Assembly (NCBI GenBank): GCA_902552345.1
Contig: CACDGO010000001.1
Span: forward strand, 186,001 to 250,000
Reading direction: 5' to 3'
Source: an uncultured Pelagibacteraceae bacterium
GTDB lineage: Bacteria; Pseudomonadota; Alphaproteobacteria; Pelagibacterales; Pelagibacteraceae
DNA length: 64,000 nt
The notes beneath the pieces were generated by a model. The model was not told the DNA's origin. It did not search any database and saw only the letters and a list, made by a program, of their open reading frames with translations. Positions 52,113 to 62,660 of this stretch are shown here, in pieces. Position 1 is the stretch's first letter, and every line of letters starts with the position of its first letter. The position numbers and the translations under genes are program-made.

Positions 52113-54867
52113 AAATATTCCATTAGATAAAAAAAAAATTAAAATAAATGGTTTAGCAATTAATAGTAAAAAAGTTCAAAAAGGATATATTTTTTTTGCA
52201 ATAAAAGGCCATAATAATAATGGTGAAAAATTTATTAAAGAAGCAATTAAAAAAGGGGCCTCTGTAATAGTATGTTCAAAAAGTTGTAAATATTTTAATA
52301 AAAGTATTGTCACAATTAAGACATCTAATGTAAGATATTTGTTAAGTGAAATATCATCAAAATTTTTTAATTTAAAACCTAAAAATATAATAGCTGTGAC
52401 TGGAACTAATGGCAAAACTTCAGTAGCAGATTTATTTTATCAAATTTTGTTGATAAACAAGGTACCTGTAGCATCAATCGGTACCCTTGGAATTAAGTTT
52501 AAAAAAAAAATAATTAAATCTAATTTAACTTCACCTGACACGATTTTTCTTCATCAAACTCTTGAAAAAATAAAAAAAGAGGGTATCGATAACGTCATCA
52601 TCGAAACTTCTAGCCATGGATTAATCCAACATAGAATTGATCATATAAATTTTAATGCAGGTATTTTCACTAATCTCAGCCAAGATCATTTAGATTATCA
52701 CAAATCAATGCGTTCCTACCTTAAGGCAAAAATGATTTTATTTAACAAAATAATAACAAAAAAAAAGATAATAATAACTGACAAAACACTGAAACAGTAT
52801 GAGCTTTTAAAAAGGATTTCTGAAAAAAGACAATTACAACTAGTCGATATTAGTTTAATTGAAAAAAAATTAATTAAGAATAAGAATATTAAATTTAAAA
52901 ATTTCCAAATAAAGAACCTTTCTATGGCTATTGCAGCTGCAAAGTTATGCAATTTAAAAGAAAAAAAAATTTTTCGTTCAATAAATAAAATTAAAGATGT
53001 AGATGGTAGATTAGAACTAGTCAAAATATTTAGCAACAATGTCAGTGTCTATGTTGACTTTGCTCACACACCTGATGCGCTTCTTAAATCTATTACAGCA
53101 CTTAAAGACTCAGATAATAAAGATGTATCAATTATCTTTGGTTGCGGCGGTAATCGTGACTTTAAAAAAAGACCCTTAATGGGAAAAATAGCTAGTCAAA
53201 ATTGTAAAAATATTTACGTAACTGATGACAATCCAAGAGATGAAAAACCTGAGAAGATAAGAAATGAAATTATTAAAGTCATTAAAAATAAAAATTGCTT
53301 TAACATTAAAGATAGATCAATTGCTATTAAGACGGCAATAATTAATGCTGAACCAAATGAAAAAATTTTAATTGCTGGTAAAGGACATGAGAGTCAACAA
53401 ATATATAAAAAAAAAACAATTTCGATTTCAGATAAAAAAATTGTTAGTAATTTTAATTATAAAAATAAAAAATTATCAAATAAACAATTAACTTTTCTAC
53501 AAAATAAAAAGATTTTCAAACAAATAAAAAAAAATACAAAGATAGAAGATTTCCATGGTCTTGCGATTGACTCTAGATTAGTGAAAAAAAATAATTTATT
53601 CTTAACAATTAAAGGTAAAAACCATGACGGATCAAACTTCATCTCTTCTGCACTTGACAAGGGAGCAAAACATATTGTTTCATCGAAGAAATTAAAAAAA
53701 TATAAAAATAAGATCATTAAAGTAAAAAACGAAATAAAATTCTTAAATAGTTTTGCTAAAAAAAAAAGGGATATCTCTCGAGCTAAAATATTTGCTGTTA
53801 CCGGTAGTGCTGGCAAAACTTCTTTAAAGGATTTGATAAAAGGACTATTGCAACACTATGGAGAAACACAAAGTTCCCCTAAATCATACAATAATCACTT
53901 TGGAGTGCCACTTAGTCTGTCAGAATTAAGTGTAGGTCACAAATATGGAGTATTTGAAGTAGGTATGAGCAAACCTGGTGAAATTAATAATTTAAGTAAA
54001 TTAATAAAACCAGATATTGCTATTATAACAAACATTGGAGAGGCTCACATTGAAAATTTCAAAAGCCTTAAGGGTATCGCAGATGCTAAAGGAGAAATCA
54101 TTAATAATGTAAATAAAAATGGAACTATAATTTTAAATAAAGACGATAAATACTTTAATCATTTGAAAAAGAAGGCAAAATTAAAAAATCTAAATATTGT
54201 TTCATTCGGCCTTAGTAAAAAATCTGAAGTTTTCCCAATTAACTTTAACAATAAAAGTAGTAATCTTTATAGAATAAGAGTAAAAGATCAAATTTTAAGT
54301 CTTAAACTAAAGAATCTTAATATATACAATGTCTTATCATCCCTCGCTTTATTGAAAACATTAAATCTTAACTTAAACGAAGTTGTAAATTTTTTAAGCA
54401 ATTATAAATCTGGAGAGGGACGAGGAAGAGTGCACAATGTCAAAAGATACGGAAAATTGTTTAAATTTATCGATGAGAGTTACAATGCCAATCCTCTGTC
54501 TGTAAAAACAGCAATTAATAATTTCAGAAAAATAAAGAAAAAAAATTTTAAAAAATATTTGTTTCTTGGAGATATGCTTGAGCTAGGTAAAAAATCCTAC
54601 TCTCTTCACAAAAGTTTATCAAAAGTTATTAACAATTCTGATATAGACAAAGTCTTTATTAAAGGTGATAAATCTCTCATCACATATAGGAATTTAGATA
54701 AAATTAAGCGTGGAAATATTTTTCAACAGGATGAAGATGTAGATTTTACTTTTAAAAGTATTATAGCTAATAATGATTATTTAATGATTAAAGGATCTAA
54801 TGCAACTGGTTTAAATAATTTAAGCAAAAAAATAATCAAAGGTAATCTAATTAAAAAAAGTAATTAA
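52090..54867 (+). CDS. murE/murF: MurE-MurF fusion: UDP-MurNAc-tripeptide synthetase and UDP-MurNAc-tripeptide-D-Ala-D-Ala ligase
   Basis: 925 aa; MurE motifs VTGTNGKTS, FAHTPDALL, DDNPRDEKP, AGKGHE then MurF motifs VTGSAGKTS, NNHFGVPLSLSEL, FEVGMSKPGEI, DESYNANPLSV. Confidence 0.95.
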   Translation: MLLKKLIKNIPLDKKKIKINGLAINSKKVQKGYIFFAIKGHNNNGEKFIKEAIKKGASVIVCSKSCKYFNKSIVTIKTSNVRYLLSEISSKFFNLKPKNIIAVTGTNGKTSVADLFYQILLINKVPVASIGTLGIKFKKKIIKSNLTSPDTIFLHQTLEKIKKEGIDNVIIETSSHGLIQHRIDHINFNAGIFTNLSQDHLDYHKSMRSYLKAKMILFNKIITKKKIIITDKTLKQYELLKRISEKRQLQLVDISLIEKKLIKNKNIKFKNFQIKNLSMAIAAAKLCNLKEKKIFRSINKIKDVDGRLELVKIFSNNVSVYVDFAHTPDALLKSITALKDSDNKDVSIIFGCGGNRDFKKRPLMGKIASQNCKNIYVTDDNPRDEKPEKIRNEIIKVIKNKNCFNIKDRSIAIKTAIINAEPNEKILIAGKGHESQQIYKKKTISISDKKIVSNFNYKNKKLSNKQLTFLQNKKIFKQIKKNTKIEDFHGLAIDSRLVKKNNLFLTIKGKNHDGSNFISSALDKGAKHIVSSKKLKKYKNKIIKVKNEIKFLNSFAKKKRDISRAKIFAVTGSAGKTSLKDLIKGLLQHYGETQSSPKSYNNHFGVPLSLSELSVGHKYGVFEVGMSKPGEINNLSKLIKPDIAIITNIGEAHIENFKSLKGIADAKGEIINNVNKNGTIILNKDDKYFNHLKKKAKLKNLNIVSFGLSKKSEVFPINFNNKSSNLYRIRVKDQILSLKLKNLNIYNVLSSLALLKTLNLNLNEVVNFLSNYKSGEGRGRVHNVKRYGKLFKFIDESYNANPLSVKTAINNFRKIKKKNFKKYLFLGDMLELGKKSYSLHKSLSKVINNSDIDKVFIKGDKSLITYRNLDKIKRGNIFQQDEDVDFTFKSIIANNDYLMIKGSNATGLNNLSKKIIKGNLIKKSN

Positions 54868-55952
54868 TGTTATTTCATTTTTTCACATCATTGATTGATC
54901 AATATTCTTTTTTTAATGTTTTTAAGTATTTAACTTTTAGAACAGGATTATCAGTAATAACTTCTCTGATTGTTGTTTTTATCATTGGTGCACCTCTTAT
55001 AAAAATTTTCTCTGAAAAAATGATAACTGGACCTATCAGACAGGATGGTCCAATCGATCATATTGTAAAAAAATCTGGAACACCAACAATGGGAGGAGTT
55101 ATTATTATTATAGGTATTATCTTGAGTACGTTATTATGGGCAGATTTAACTAACATTTATGTTTGGACATTAATATTTGTTTCTTTAAGTCTTGGAGCAT
55201 TAGGACTCTTAGATGATATTTTAAAAATAAAATTGAAAAATTCCAGCGGTCTTAAATCAAGTTATAAATTCCTTGGGCAATTGATTATTGGGATGATTAC
55301 TTTATTAATTCTTATATATTATTCTGAGCACCAGTATCTTTATGAACTTTATTTTCCATTTTTTAAAAATTTTGTTTTACAAATGGGGTTACTTTTTATT
55401 CCTTTTGGTTTGTTTATAATTATTGGGGCATCAAATGCTGTAAACTTAACTGATGGTCTTGATGGACTTGCTACAGTGCCTGTAATGTTAGTTGCTTCAT
55501 CTTTCACTTTAATTTCATACGTGGTTGGAAACACCATTTTTTCTGAGTATCTTCAAATTCAATATATTCCTGATGTTGGCGAGCTCTCAATATTTTGTGG
55601 GTCTATAGTTGGAGCATGTCTAGGTTTTCTATGGTACAACGCCCCTCCTGCAAAAATATTTATGGGTGACACAGGATCATTATCTTTAGGCGGTTCCTTA
55701 GCAGCAATAGCTATAATCGTGAAACATGAGATAGTTTTAGGTATTATTGGTGGGCTTTTCGTTCTAGAAACAGTTTCAGTAATTATCCAAGTAATATCTT
55801 TCAAATTGACTGGAAAAAGAATATTTAAAATGGCTCCTATTCACCATCATTTTGAAAAAAAAGGGTGGGCAGAGTCAACGATAGTAATTCGTTTTTGGAT
55901 TATAGCAATAATCTTAGCATTGGTAGGACTAGCGACATTAAAACTAAGGTAA
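54867..55952 (+). CDS. mraY: Phospho-N-acetylmuramoyl-pentapeptide-transferase
   Basis: GTPTMGGVIII, NAVNLTDGLDGLA, FMGDTGSLSLGG, MAPIHHHFEKKGW. Confidence 0.98.
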   Translation: MLFHFFTSLIDQYSFFNVFKYLTFRTGLSVITSLIVVFIIGAPLIKIFSEKMITGPIRQDGPIDHIVKKSGTPTMGGVIIIIGIILSTLLWADLTNIYVWTLIFVSLSLGALGLLDDILKIKLKNSSGLKSSYKFLGQLIIGMITLLILIYYSEHQYLYELYFPFFKNFVLQMGLLFIPFGLFIIIGASNAVNLTDGLDGLATVPVMLVASSFTLISYVVGNTIFSEYLQIQYIPDVGELSIFCGSIVGACLGFLWYNAPPAKIFMGDTGSLSLGGSLAAIAIIVKHEIVLGIIGGLFVLETVSVIIQVISFKLTGKRIFKMAPIHHHFEKKGWAESTIVIRFWIIAIILALVGLATLKLR

Positions 55953-55955
55953 CAA

Positions 55956-57242
55956 ATGTTCTTTGACAAAAAATTAACTGAATTATCTTTTTTAGTTTAT
56001 GGCTTGGGTTTGACTGGTCGTTCAGTAATTAATTTTTTAAAAAAGAATAATATAAATAATTACACAGTATGGGATGATAATAATAAGAATATGACCAAAA
56101 AAAAAAAGACTTTTAATATAAATAAATCTTTCAAAAGTGTAGATTTTATAGTGTTGAGTCCTGGAGTAAGTTTAAATAATTCAAAAAATAAAAAAAATTT
56201 AATCAAATATAAAAAAAAAATTATAACTGATATAGATCTCATTTTTTTATTTAAAAAATTTTCAAAAAGTATCGTTGTTACTGGGACTAATGGGAAATCA
56301 ACTACATGCAAAATAATAGATCATGTTCTAAAAAAAAATGGATTTAAAACTGTAATTGGTGGAAATATTGGAACCCCGATTCTTGATCTTAATATAAATA
56401 AAAATAGTTACTTAATTATTGAAGCTTCATCTTTTCAGCTATCTCACTCTAAATTTATACGTCCAGACTTTGCAGTTTTACTAAATATCTCAAACGATCA
56501 TTTAGACTGGCATGGGAGTATGAAAAATTATGTTAATTCAAAATTTAAGCTTTTTAGACTACAAAAAAATAATCAGTACTCTTTGATAAGCAATAAATAT
56601 AAACTAAGTTATAAAAAAAAAAAATTTCTTGGTAAATTAATTATTCCTAAAATTCATGTTTATAAAAAATTTAAAATTAAAATTAAAAATTCCTATTTTA
56701 ATTCTAATATAAATGATGAAAATATGTCTTTCGTTTACTCACTTGCAAAAAAATTAAAAATTAGCAATAGCTCTTTTTTTAGATCATTAAAAACCTTTAA
56801 AGGATTAGAACATAGATATGAAGTATTTCTTAAAAAGAAAAATCATACATTTATAAATGACTCCAAAGCGACTTCATTTCAAGCAACTAAATTTGCTTTA
56901 GAAAATACAAAAAATATTTTTTGGATAGTTGGGGGCCTTCCAAAAAAAAATGATAAAATTCAACTTAAAAATTTAAAAAAAAATATAGCTAAATCTTACA
57001 TAATAGGTAGACATACTAACTTTTTCAAAAAACAAATTAAAAATGAAATTGATTACAAAGTAACCAAAAATTTAAAAAATTCAATAATTCAGGTTTTAAA
57101 AGATATAAAAATACTAAAATATAAATATAATAATATATTATTAAGCCCTGCCTCAGCGTCATTTGACCAATTTATTAACTTTGAAAAAAGAGGAGAAAAA
57201 TTCAAAGAATTAAGTCGTCATTATGCAAGAAAATATATTTAA
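55956..57242 (+). CDS. murD: UDP-N-acetylmuramoylalanine-D-glutamate ligase
   Basis: VTGTNGKSTTCKII, EASSFQLSHS, ISNDHLDWHGSM, HRYEVF, NDSKATSFQAT. Confidence 0.95.
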   Translation: MFFDKKLTELSFLVYGLGLTGRSVINFLKKNNINNYTVWDDNNKNMTKKKKTFNINKSFKSVDFIVLSPGVSLNNSKNKKNLIKYKKKIITDIDLIFLFKKFSKSIVVTGTNGKSTTCKIIDHVLKKNGFKTVIGGNIGTPILDLNINKNSYLIIEASSFQLSHSKFIRPDFAVLLNISNDHLDWHGSMKNYVNSKFKLFRLQKNNQYSLISNKYKLSYKKKKFLGKLIIPKIHVYKKFKIKIKNSYFNSNINDENMSFVYSLAKKLKISNSSFFRSLKTFKGLEHRYEVFLKKKNHTFINDSKATSFQATKFALENTKNIFWIVGGLPKKNDKIQLKNLKKNIAKSYIIGRHTNFFKKQIKNEIDYKVTKNLKNSIIQVLKDIKILKYKYNNILLSPASASFDQFINFEKRGEKFKELSRHYARKYI

Positions 57243-58350
57243 AATATTTTTCGTTAATTATTGGCGAACTATCGATAAAAAAATTCTTATTTGTTTTTTA
57301 ATTTTGTTTTTTCTTGGTTTATTTTTTTCATTCTCTTCTACTTCATCCTTAGCAGGCGAACGTTTAAATAAGAATTACTATTTCTTCTTTTCAAAGCATT
57401 TAATATTTACGATCATATCTCTTGTTATTATGATTTCGATTTCAATAATAGAAACTTCAGTTTTTAAGAGATTTATAATTCCCTTATTTATACTATCTTT
57501 TATTTTTTTAGCTTTAGTTCCTCTAATTGGAATTGAAGTTAAAGGAGCAAAAAGATGGCTAGATTTTTATCTTTTTAGATTGCAACCTATAGAACTTTTA
57601 AAGCCTTTTTTTATTCTTGCAACAGTCAAAATTTTAACATTCAATAGTTTTAAAAATTCTCAAATTAAATACTTATTAAGTTTTTTATTATTATCTTCAG
57701 TAATTATCTTATTAATTGATCAGCCTGATCTAGGTCAGTCGATCTTACTGATAATAAGTTGGGTCGCAACTGTTTTCATTTCAGGAGTAAGTTTATTGTA
57801 TCTATTAGGTTTTTTCTCAGTTTTTTTAATATTAATCAGCTCAATTTTATTTCTAATGCCTGAGAAATTTGGCTATGTTATCAATAGGTTAATCTCGTTT
57901 GTTGACCCAAGCCAAGGTGATAAGTTTCAATCTTCTTCTGCACTTGATGCAATTAAACTTGGAGGTCTTACTGGGCAAGGAATGGGTGAAGGAATTTTAA
58001 AAGACAGTGTTCCTGAGGCACATACTGATTACATTATAGCAATAATTTCAGAAGAATATGGATCAATTATTTCTATAATGATCATTATATTGTTTCTTTA
58101 TATTTCATTTAGAATAATAAAAAATTGTATTAATCAAGAAGATCCATTAATTAAAATTTCTTTATGTGGTTTGGCTGCTTTATTAGTATTCCAAACATTT
58201 ATTCATGTTGCTGTTAATACAAATCTCATACCCACAACAGGCATGACGTTACCATTTCTAAGTTATGGGGGCTCCTCTTTAATTGGAAGTGCAATACTTG
58301 CTGGAGTAATTCTTAATTATACAAAAAATAAAACATATTTATATGAGTAA
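57223..58350 (+). CDS. ftsW: SEDS-family lipid II polymerase FtsW
   Basis: VKGAKRWL, LLIDQPDLGQSILL, EAHTDYIIAIISEEYG, PTTGMTLPFLSYGGSSLI. Confidence 0.95.
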   Translation: MQENIFKIFFVNYWRTIDKKILICFLILFFLGLFFSFSSTSSLAGERLNKNYYFFFSKHLIFTIISLVIMISISIIETSVFKRFIIPLFILSFIFLALVPLIGIEVKGAKRWLDFYLFRLQPIELLKPFFILATVKILTFNSFKNSQIKYLLSFLLLSSVIILLIDQPDLGQSILLIISWVATVFISGVSLLYLLGFFSVFLILISSILFLMPEKFGYVINRLISFVDPSQGDKFQSSSALDAIKLGGLTGQGMGEGILKDSVPEAHTDYIIAIISEEYGSIISIMIIILFLYISFRIIKNCINQEDPLIKISLCGLAALLVFQTFIHVAVNTNLIPTTGMTLPFLSYGGSSLIGSAILAGVILNYTKNKTYLYE

Positions 58351-59443
58351 AAAGATAAAAATAATTATTGTTGCTGGCGGTACAGGAGGCCATGTGTTTC
58401 CAGGCATTAACTTAGCAAAACATTTAATCAATAAAAGTTTTTACGAGGTTAATTTAATAACAGATAAAAGAGGGCAGCGATATTTAAATAATTCCCAAAA
58501 TATTCAAACATCTATATTACCTTCATCTCCATTTAAAACAAAAAATCTATTAGTAAAGTTATTTTCAATAATTCATATTATTTACTCAATTCTCAGATCT
58601 TTAATTCATCTGATATTAAAAAAGCCGTCAATAATTTTTGGGATGGGAGGATACGCATCTTTTCCAATTTGTATTGCAGCAAGTTTATTAAGAATAAATT
58701 TCGTGATTTATGAGAACAATTTAGTTGTAGGTAAAGCAAATAAATATTTACTTCCATTTACAAAAAAAATACTTATTTCGAATGATGAACTTGAGGGAAT
58801 TCCAAGTAAATTTCAAAACAAAATTTACAAAATTGGTAATATAATAAAAACAGAAATATTGAACTCATCGAATTTAAAAAAAAAAATAGTAGATGACAAA
58901 AAATTAAATTTACTTATTCTTGGTGGAAGTCAAGCAGCTAAAGCATTTGCAGAATTACTTCCTCATATTTTTAAGAAATGTTATGATCAAGGTATTAAAC
59001 TAAAAATTTACCAACATTGCCTTACAAGCCAAAATGATAATCTTAAAAGATTTTATAAAAAAAATAATATTGAGTCAGAAATATTTAATTTTAGTTACAA
59101 TTTAGAAAAATATTTTTTACAAACCAATTTAGCAATTACAAGATCTGGCTCTTCAATGTTAGCAGAATTAACAAATGCAAAATTACCTTTTATTTCTGTT
59201 CCATTACCTTCTTCTGCTGATGACCATCAGCTTAAAAATGCTCTTTATTATCAAAGAAAAAAATTAGCTATGATGATAGAGGAGAAAGAGTTAGACAGCA
59301 AGTTGGCTAATGTCATCAAAGATATTTACATGAATAGATCAATTTTAGATGAAATTTTACAAAATCAAAGACAATTTTCTGACAAAAATGTTTATAAAAA
59401 TATAGACCATGCATTAGAAGAGATGATTGATGAAAAAAATTAA
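58343..59443 (+). CDS. murG: Undecaprenyldiphospho-muramoylpentapeptide beta-N-acetylglucosaminyltransferase
   Basis: VAGGTGGHVFPGINLAKHL, FGMGGYASFPICIAA, LPSSADDHQLKNA. Confidence 0.96.
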   Translation: MSKKIKIIIVAGGTGGHVFPGINLAKHLINKSFYEVNLITDKRGQRYLNNSQNIQTSILPSSPFKTKNLLVKLFSIIHIIYSILRSLIHLILKKPSIIFGMGGYASFPICIAASLLRINFVIYENNLVVGKANKYLLPFTKKILISNDELEGIPSKFQNKIYKIGNIIKTEILNSSNLKKKIVDDKKLNLLILGGSQAAKAFAELLPHIFKKCYDQGIKLKIYQHCLTSQNDNLKRFYKKNNIESEIFNFSYNLEKYFLQTNLAITRSGSSMLAELTNAKLPFISVPLPSSADDHQLKNALYYQRKKLAMMIEEKELDSKLANVIKDIYMNRSILDEILQNQRQFSDKNVYKNIDHALEEMIDEKN

Positions 59444-60827
59444 TTTAGGTCAAAAAGAAATAATTCATTTTGTAGGCATAGGTGGAATTGGCATGAGCGG
59501 TTTAGCTCAAATTATGAAAAATATGGGTTTTAAAATTCAAGGCAGCGATCAACAAAGAAATAAAAATACAAAAAGCTGTTCAAAAGCTGGAATAAAAGTT
59601 TTTATAGGGCATTCTAAAAATAATGTCAAAAGTTCAACTATATTAGTAAAATCCTCTGCTATAAAAAATAATAATAACGAAATTGTTTATGCAAAATCAA
59701 AAAGAATACCAATTTATTCTAGAGCAGAAGTTTTAGCAGACGTAGTTTCACTCAAAAAAAATATTATAATTACAGGATCTCATGGAAAAACAACCACAAC
59801 TTCCCTTGTTTCAAAAATATTATCAGACCAAAAGCTAGATCCAACTATTATAAATGGAGGCGTTATTAATTCTTTAAAAAGTAACGCGAAATTAGGAAAA
59901 GGTGAATGGGCGATTTTAGAGGCCGACGAGTCTGATGGTAGTTTTTTAAAATTACCCATAAACTATTCGATAGTTACTAATATTGATTATGAACACGTAG
60001 ATTATTACAAAAACATTAGAAATTTAGAAAATGCTTTCATACGATTTATAGAAAAAACTCCCCCAACTGGAAAAGCAATAATTTGTATTGATAGTAAAAA
60101 AATAAAAAAAATTTTTAATAAGATAAGAAATAAAAATATTCTTACTTACGGAGAAAGCAAAAATGCCAATTATCAAATCTCAAATATTAGATATAATGTT
60201 GACTACTCAATTTTTGATATAAGCTACAAAGATATTAAAAAAAGAAGTAAAAGGATTAGTAATATTCAATTGAGTTTGCTTGGAAAACATAATGTCTTAA
60301 ATGGAGCTGCCGCAGTAGCGGTTTGTCTTAATTTAGGCATTAATCAAAAGGTTATAAAAAAATCTTTAAGAAAATATTCAGGAGTTCAAAGAAGAATGAC
60401 TAAAATATTTTCAAAAAATCAAAATGATTTCTATGATGATTATGCACATCATCCAACTGAAATAACTTCTATTTTGGAAGGAGTAAGAAATGTTTATAAA
60501 AAAAGAAAAATTGTATCGATTTTTGAACCTCATCGTTATTCAAGAGTAATCTCATTAAAAAAAAATTTTAGTAATTCTTTTTCAAACTCTGATGTGGTAC
60601 TTCTCTGCCCGATGTACGCTGCAGGTGAAAAAAAAAATCAAAAATACGATCAAATAAAATTTGCAAAATTAATTTCTAAATTTTCTAAAACTCAAGTAAT
60701 TTTGATAAGAGATAAAAATCAAATAAAAGAATATTTAAAAAAAAATCTAATAAGTAATGAAATAGTCATCGGGATGGGAGCCGGACTAATTTCTAAATGG
60801 ATGAACGAACTAAAAACCGATTTATGA
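59427..60827 (+). CDS. murC: UDP-N-acetylmuramate-L-alanine ligase
   Basis: HFVGIGGIGMSGLAQIM, GSHGKTTTTSLVSKIL, EADESDGSFLKL, DDYAHHPTEI. Confidence 0.97.
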   Translation: MMKKINLGQKEIIHFVGIGGIGMSGLAQIMKNMGFKIQGSDQQRNKNTKSCSKAGIKVFIGHSKNNVKSSTILVKSSAIKNNNNEIVYAKSKRIPIYSRAEVLADVVSLKKNIIITGSHGKTTTTSLVSKILSDQKLDPTIINGGVINSLKSNAKLGKGEWAILEADESDGSFLKLPINYSIVTNIDYEHVDYYKNIRNLENAFIRFIEKTPPTGKAIICIDSKKIKKIFNKIRNKNILTYGESKNANYQISNIRYNVDYSIFDISYKDIKKRSKRISNIQLSLLGKHNVLNGAAAVAVCLNLGINQKVIKKSLRKYSGVQRRMTKIFSKNQNDFYDDYAHHPTEITSILEGVRNVYKKRKIVSIFEPHRYSRVISLKKNFSNSFSNSDVVLLCPMYAAGEKKNQKYDQIKFAKLISKFSKTQVILIRDKNQIKEYLKKNLISNEIVIGMGAGLISKWMNELKTDL

Positions 60828-61729
60828 GTTTAAGAGAGGAAATAACGAAAAGATTTAAAAGTATTACAAGCAATATTGATCTATCTAACTACAGCTGGTT
60901 TAATCTGGGTGGTCCAGCTGAATATTTGTTCAAACCAGAGAATAAAGAGCAATTAATTGAATTTTTGAAACAAAATAAAAAGGACAAACTTAACATAACA
61001 ATCCTGGGAGCTGGTTCAAACACGCTCATAAGAGACAAAGGCGTAAAAGGAGTAGTCATAAAACTTAGTTCAAATTTTTCAAATATTAAGCTTATTGATA
61101 ATTGTATAATTGAAGCAGGAGCAGCAACATTAGATAGAAAGGTTTCTAATTTTGCAAAAGAAAATAGAATAGGAGATTTAGAATTTCTGTCATGTATTCC
61201 AGGTTCAATCGGTGGTGCAGTAATTATGAATAGCGGATGTTATGGAAATGATATTTCTAAAATTTTAGAGTCAATTAAAGTGATTGATATGGAAAAATGT
61301 GAGGAAATAGAGATAAAACGTAATGAAATAGATTTTTTTTATAGAGGCACCAATCTGTCAAACCGATTTATAATAATTTCAGCAAAGTTTAAGGGAAAAA
61401 TCAAAGAAAAAAAAATTATTGAAAAAATTCAAAATGAATTAGTAGAAAAAAAAAAATTGTCTCAACCAAGTAAAATTAAAACATGTGGAAGCACTTTTAA
61501 AAACCTAAATGATAATAACAAAAAGGTATGGCAGTTAATAAGAGAAACTGGTTGTGATAATTTTACAGAGGGAGATGCAGCAATTTCTAAGAAACATTGT
61601 AATTTTTTTGTAAATCATGGAAAAGCAAAGTGCTCTGATATTGAAAAATTAATAAATAAAGTAAAAAAAACAGTCAATAAAAAAACAGGTATTAATCTTG
61701 AATTAGAGATTAAAATTATAGGTGAGTAA
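60824..61729 (+). CDS. murB: UDP-N-acetylmuramate dehydrogenase
   Basis: SWFNLGGPAEYLF, LGAGSNTLIRDKGVKGVVIKL, CIPGSIGGAVIMNSGCYG, CGSTFKN; start set at 60824 (ATGA overlap with murC). Confidence 0.95.
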   Translation: MSLREEITKRFKSITSNIDLSNYSWFNLGGPAEYLFKPENKEQLIEFLKQNKKDKLNITILGAGSNTLIRDKGVKGVVIKLSSNFSNIKLIDNCIIEAGAATLDRKVSNFAKENRIGDLEFLSCIPGSIGGAVIMNSGCYGNDISKILESIKVIDMEKCEEIEIKRNEIDFFYRGTNLSNRFIIISAKFKGKIKEKKIIEKIQNELVEKKKLSQPSKIKTCGSTFKNLNDNNKKVWQLIRETGCDNFTEGDAAISKKHCNFFVNHGKAKCSDIEKLINKVKKTVNKKTGINLELEIKIIGE

Positions 61730-62660
61730 AAAAAAATTTAAAAAGGTATTAGTTGTTTTAGGTGGAACTTCTGACGAAAGAAAAATAAGTCTGGAAAGTG
61801 GAAAAGCATGTATTAAAGCTCTAAGAAAAAAAAAGTATAACGTAAAATCTTTTGATCCGAAATTTAAGAACTTCAATTTAATTAATAAAGAAAAAACAGA
61901 TGTTATTTTCAATGCTTTGCATGGAAAAGATGGTGAAGACGGAGTAGCACAGAGTTATTTTGAATATTTGAAAATTCCTTACACACATTCAGGAGTTGTG
62001 AGCTCTTATAATGCTATGAACAAAACAATATCCAAAGAAATTTTTAAAAAAAAAAAAATTTTAACTCCAAAATATTTTGTAATTAAAAAAGAGGAACACA
62101 ATCAAATTTATTTAAGAAAATTATTAATCCAAAAAAAAATTAAATTTCCAGTTGTTATCAAGCCAGTAAATGAAGGTTCTAGTATTGGGATTAAAATTTG
62201 TAAAAATCTTTTCAATCTAAGTAATTCAGCTAAAAAACTTTTTAAAAAATATAATAAACTCATATTTGAGCAGTTTGTAGGAGGTCAAGAAATACAAGTT
62301 GCAATTTTAAATAATCGAATACTAGGAGCTATTGAATTAATACCTAAAAGATCCTTTTATGATTACAAGGCCAAATACACCAAGACAGCTAATACAAAAC
62401 ATATAATGCCCGCGAGGCTTGAGAAAAAAAAATATAAAGAGGTTATGTATATAGCAAATAAAGCACATAAAGCTCTGAGCTGCAGAGGTATAACAAGATC
62501 AGATTTTAAATTTCAAAATAACAAATTTTACCTTTTAGAAATAAATACTCAACCGGGTATGACAAATCTTTCTTTGGCCCCTGAAATAGCTAATTACAGA
62601 GGAATCGATTTTCCTGCACTTGTCGAAAAAATATTATTGGATGCAAGTATCAATAGATGA
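61722..62660 (+). CDS. ddl: D-alanine-D-alanine ligase
   Basis: GTG start; VVLGGTSDERKISLESGKA, NALHGKDGEDG, PVVIKPVNEGSSIGI, LLEINTQPGMT. Confidence 0.96.
   Translation: MSKKKFKKVLVVLGGTSDERKISLESGKACIKALRKKKYNVKSFDPKFKNFNLINKEKTDVIFNALHGKDGEDGVAQSYFEYLKIPYTHSGVVSSYNAMNKTISKEIFKKKKILTPKYFVIKKEEHNQIYLRKLLIQKKIKFPVVIKPVNEGSSIGIKICKNLFNLSNSAKKLFKKYNKLIFEQFVGGQEIQVAILNNRILGAIELIPKRSFYDYKAKYTKTANTKHIMPARLEKKKYKEVMYIANKAHKALSCRGITRSDFKFQNNKFYLLEINTQPGMTNLSLAPEIANYRGIDFPALVEKILLDASINR

Noticed and set aside
53457-53816. 119-aa - strand ORF opposite the MurE-MurF junction
   Set aside because: Phe/Leu-rich antisense of Lys/Asn-rich linker; not evidence of a separate gene.
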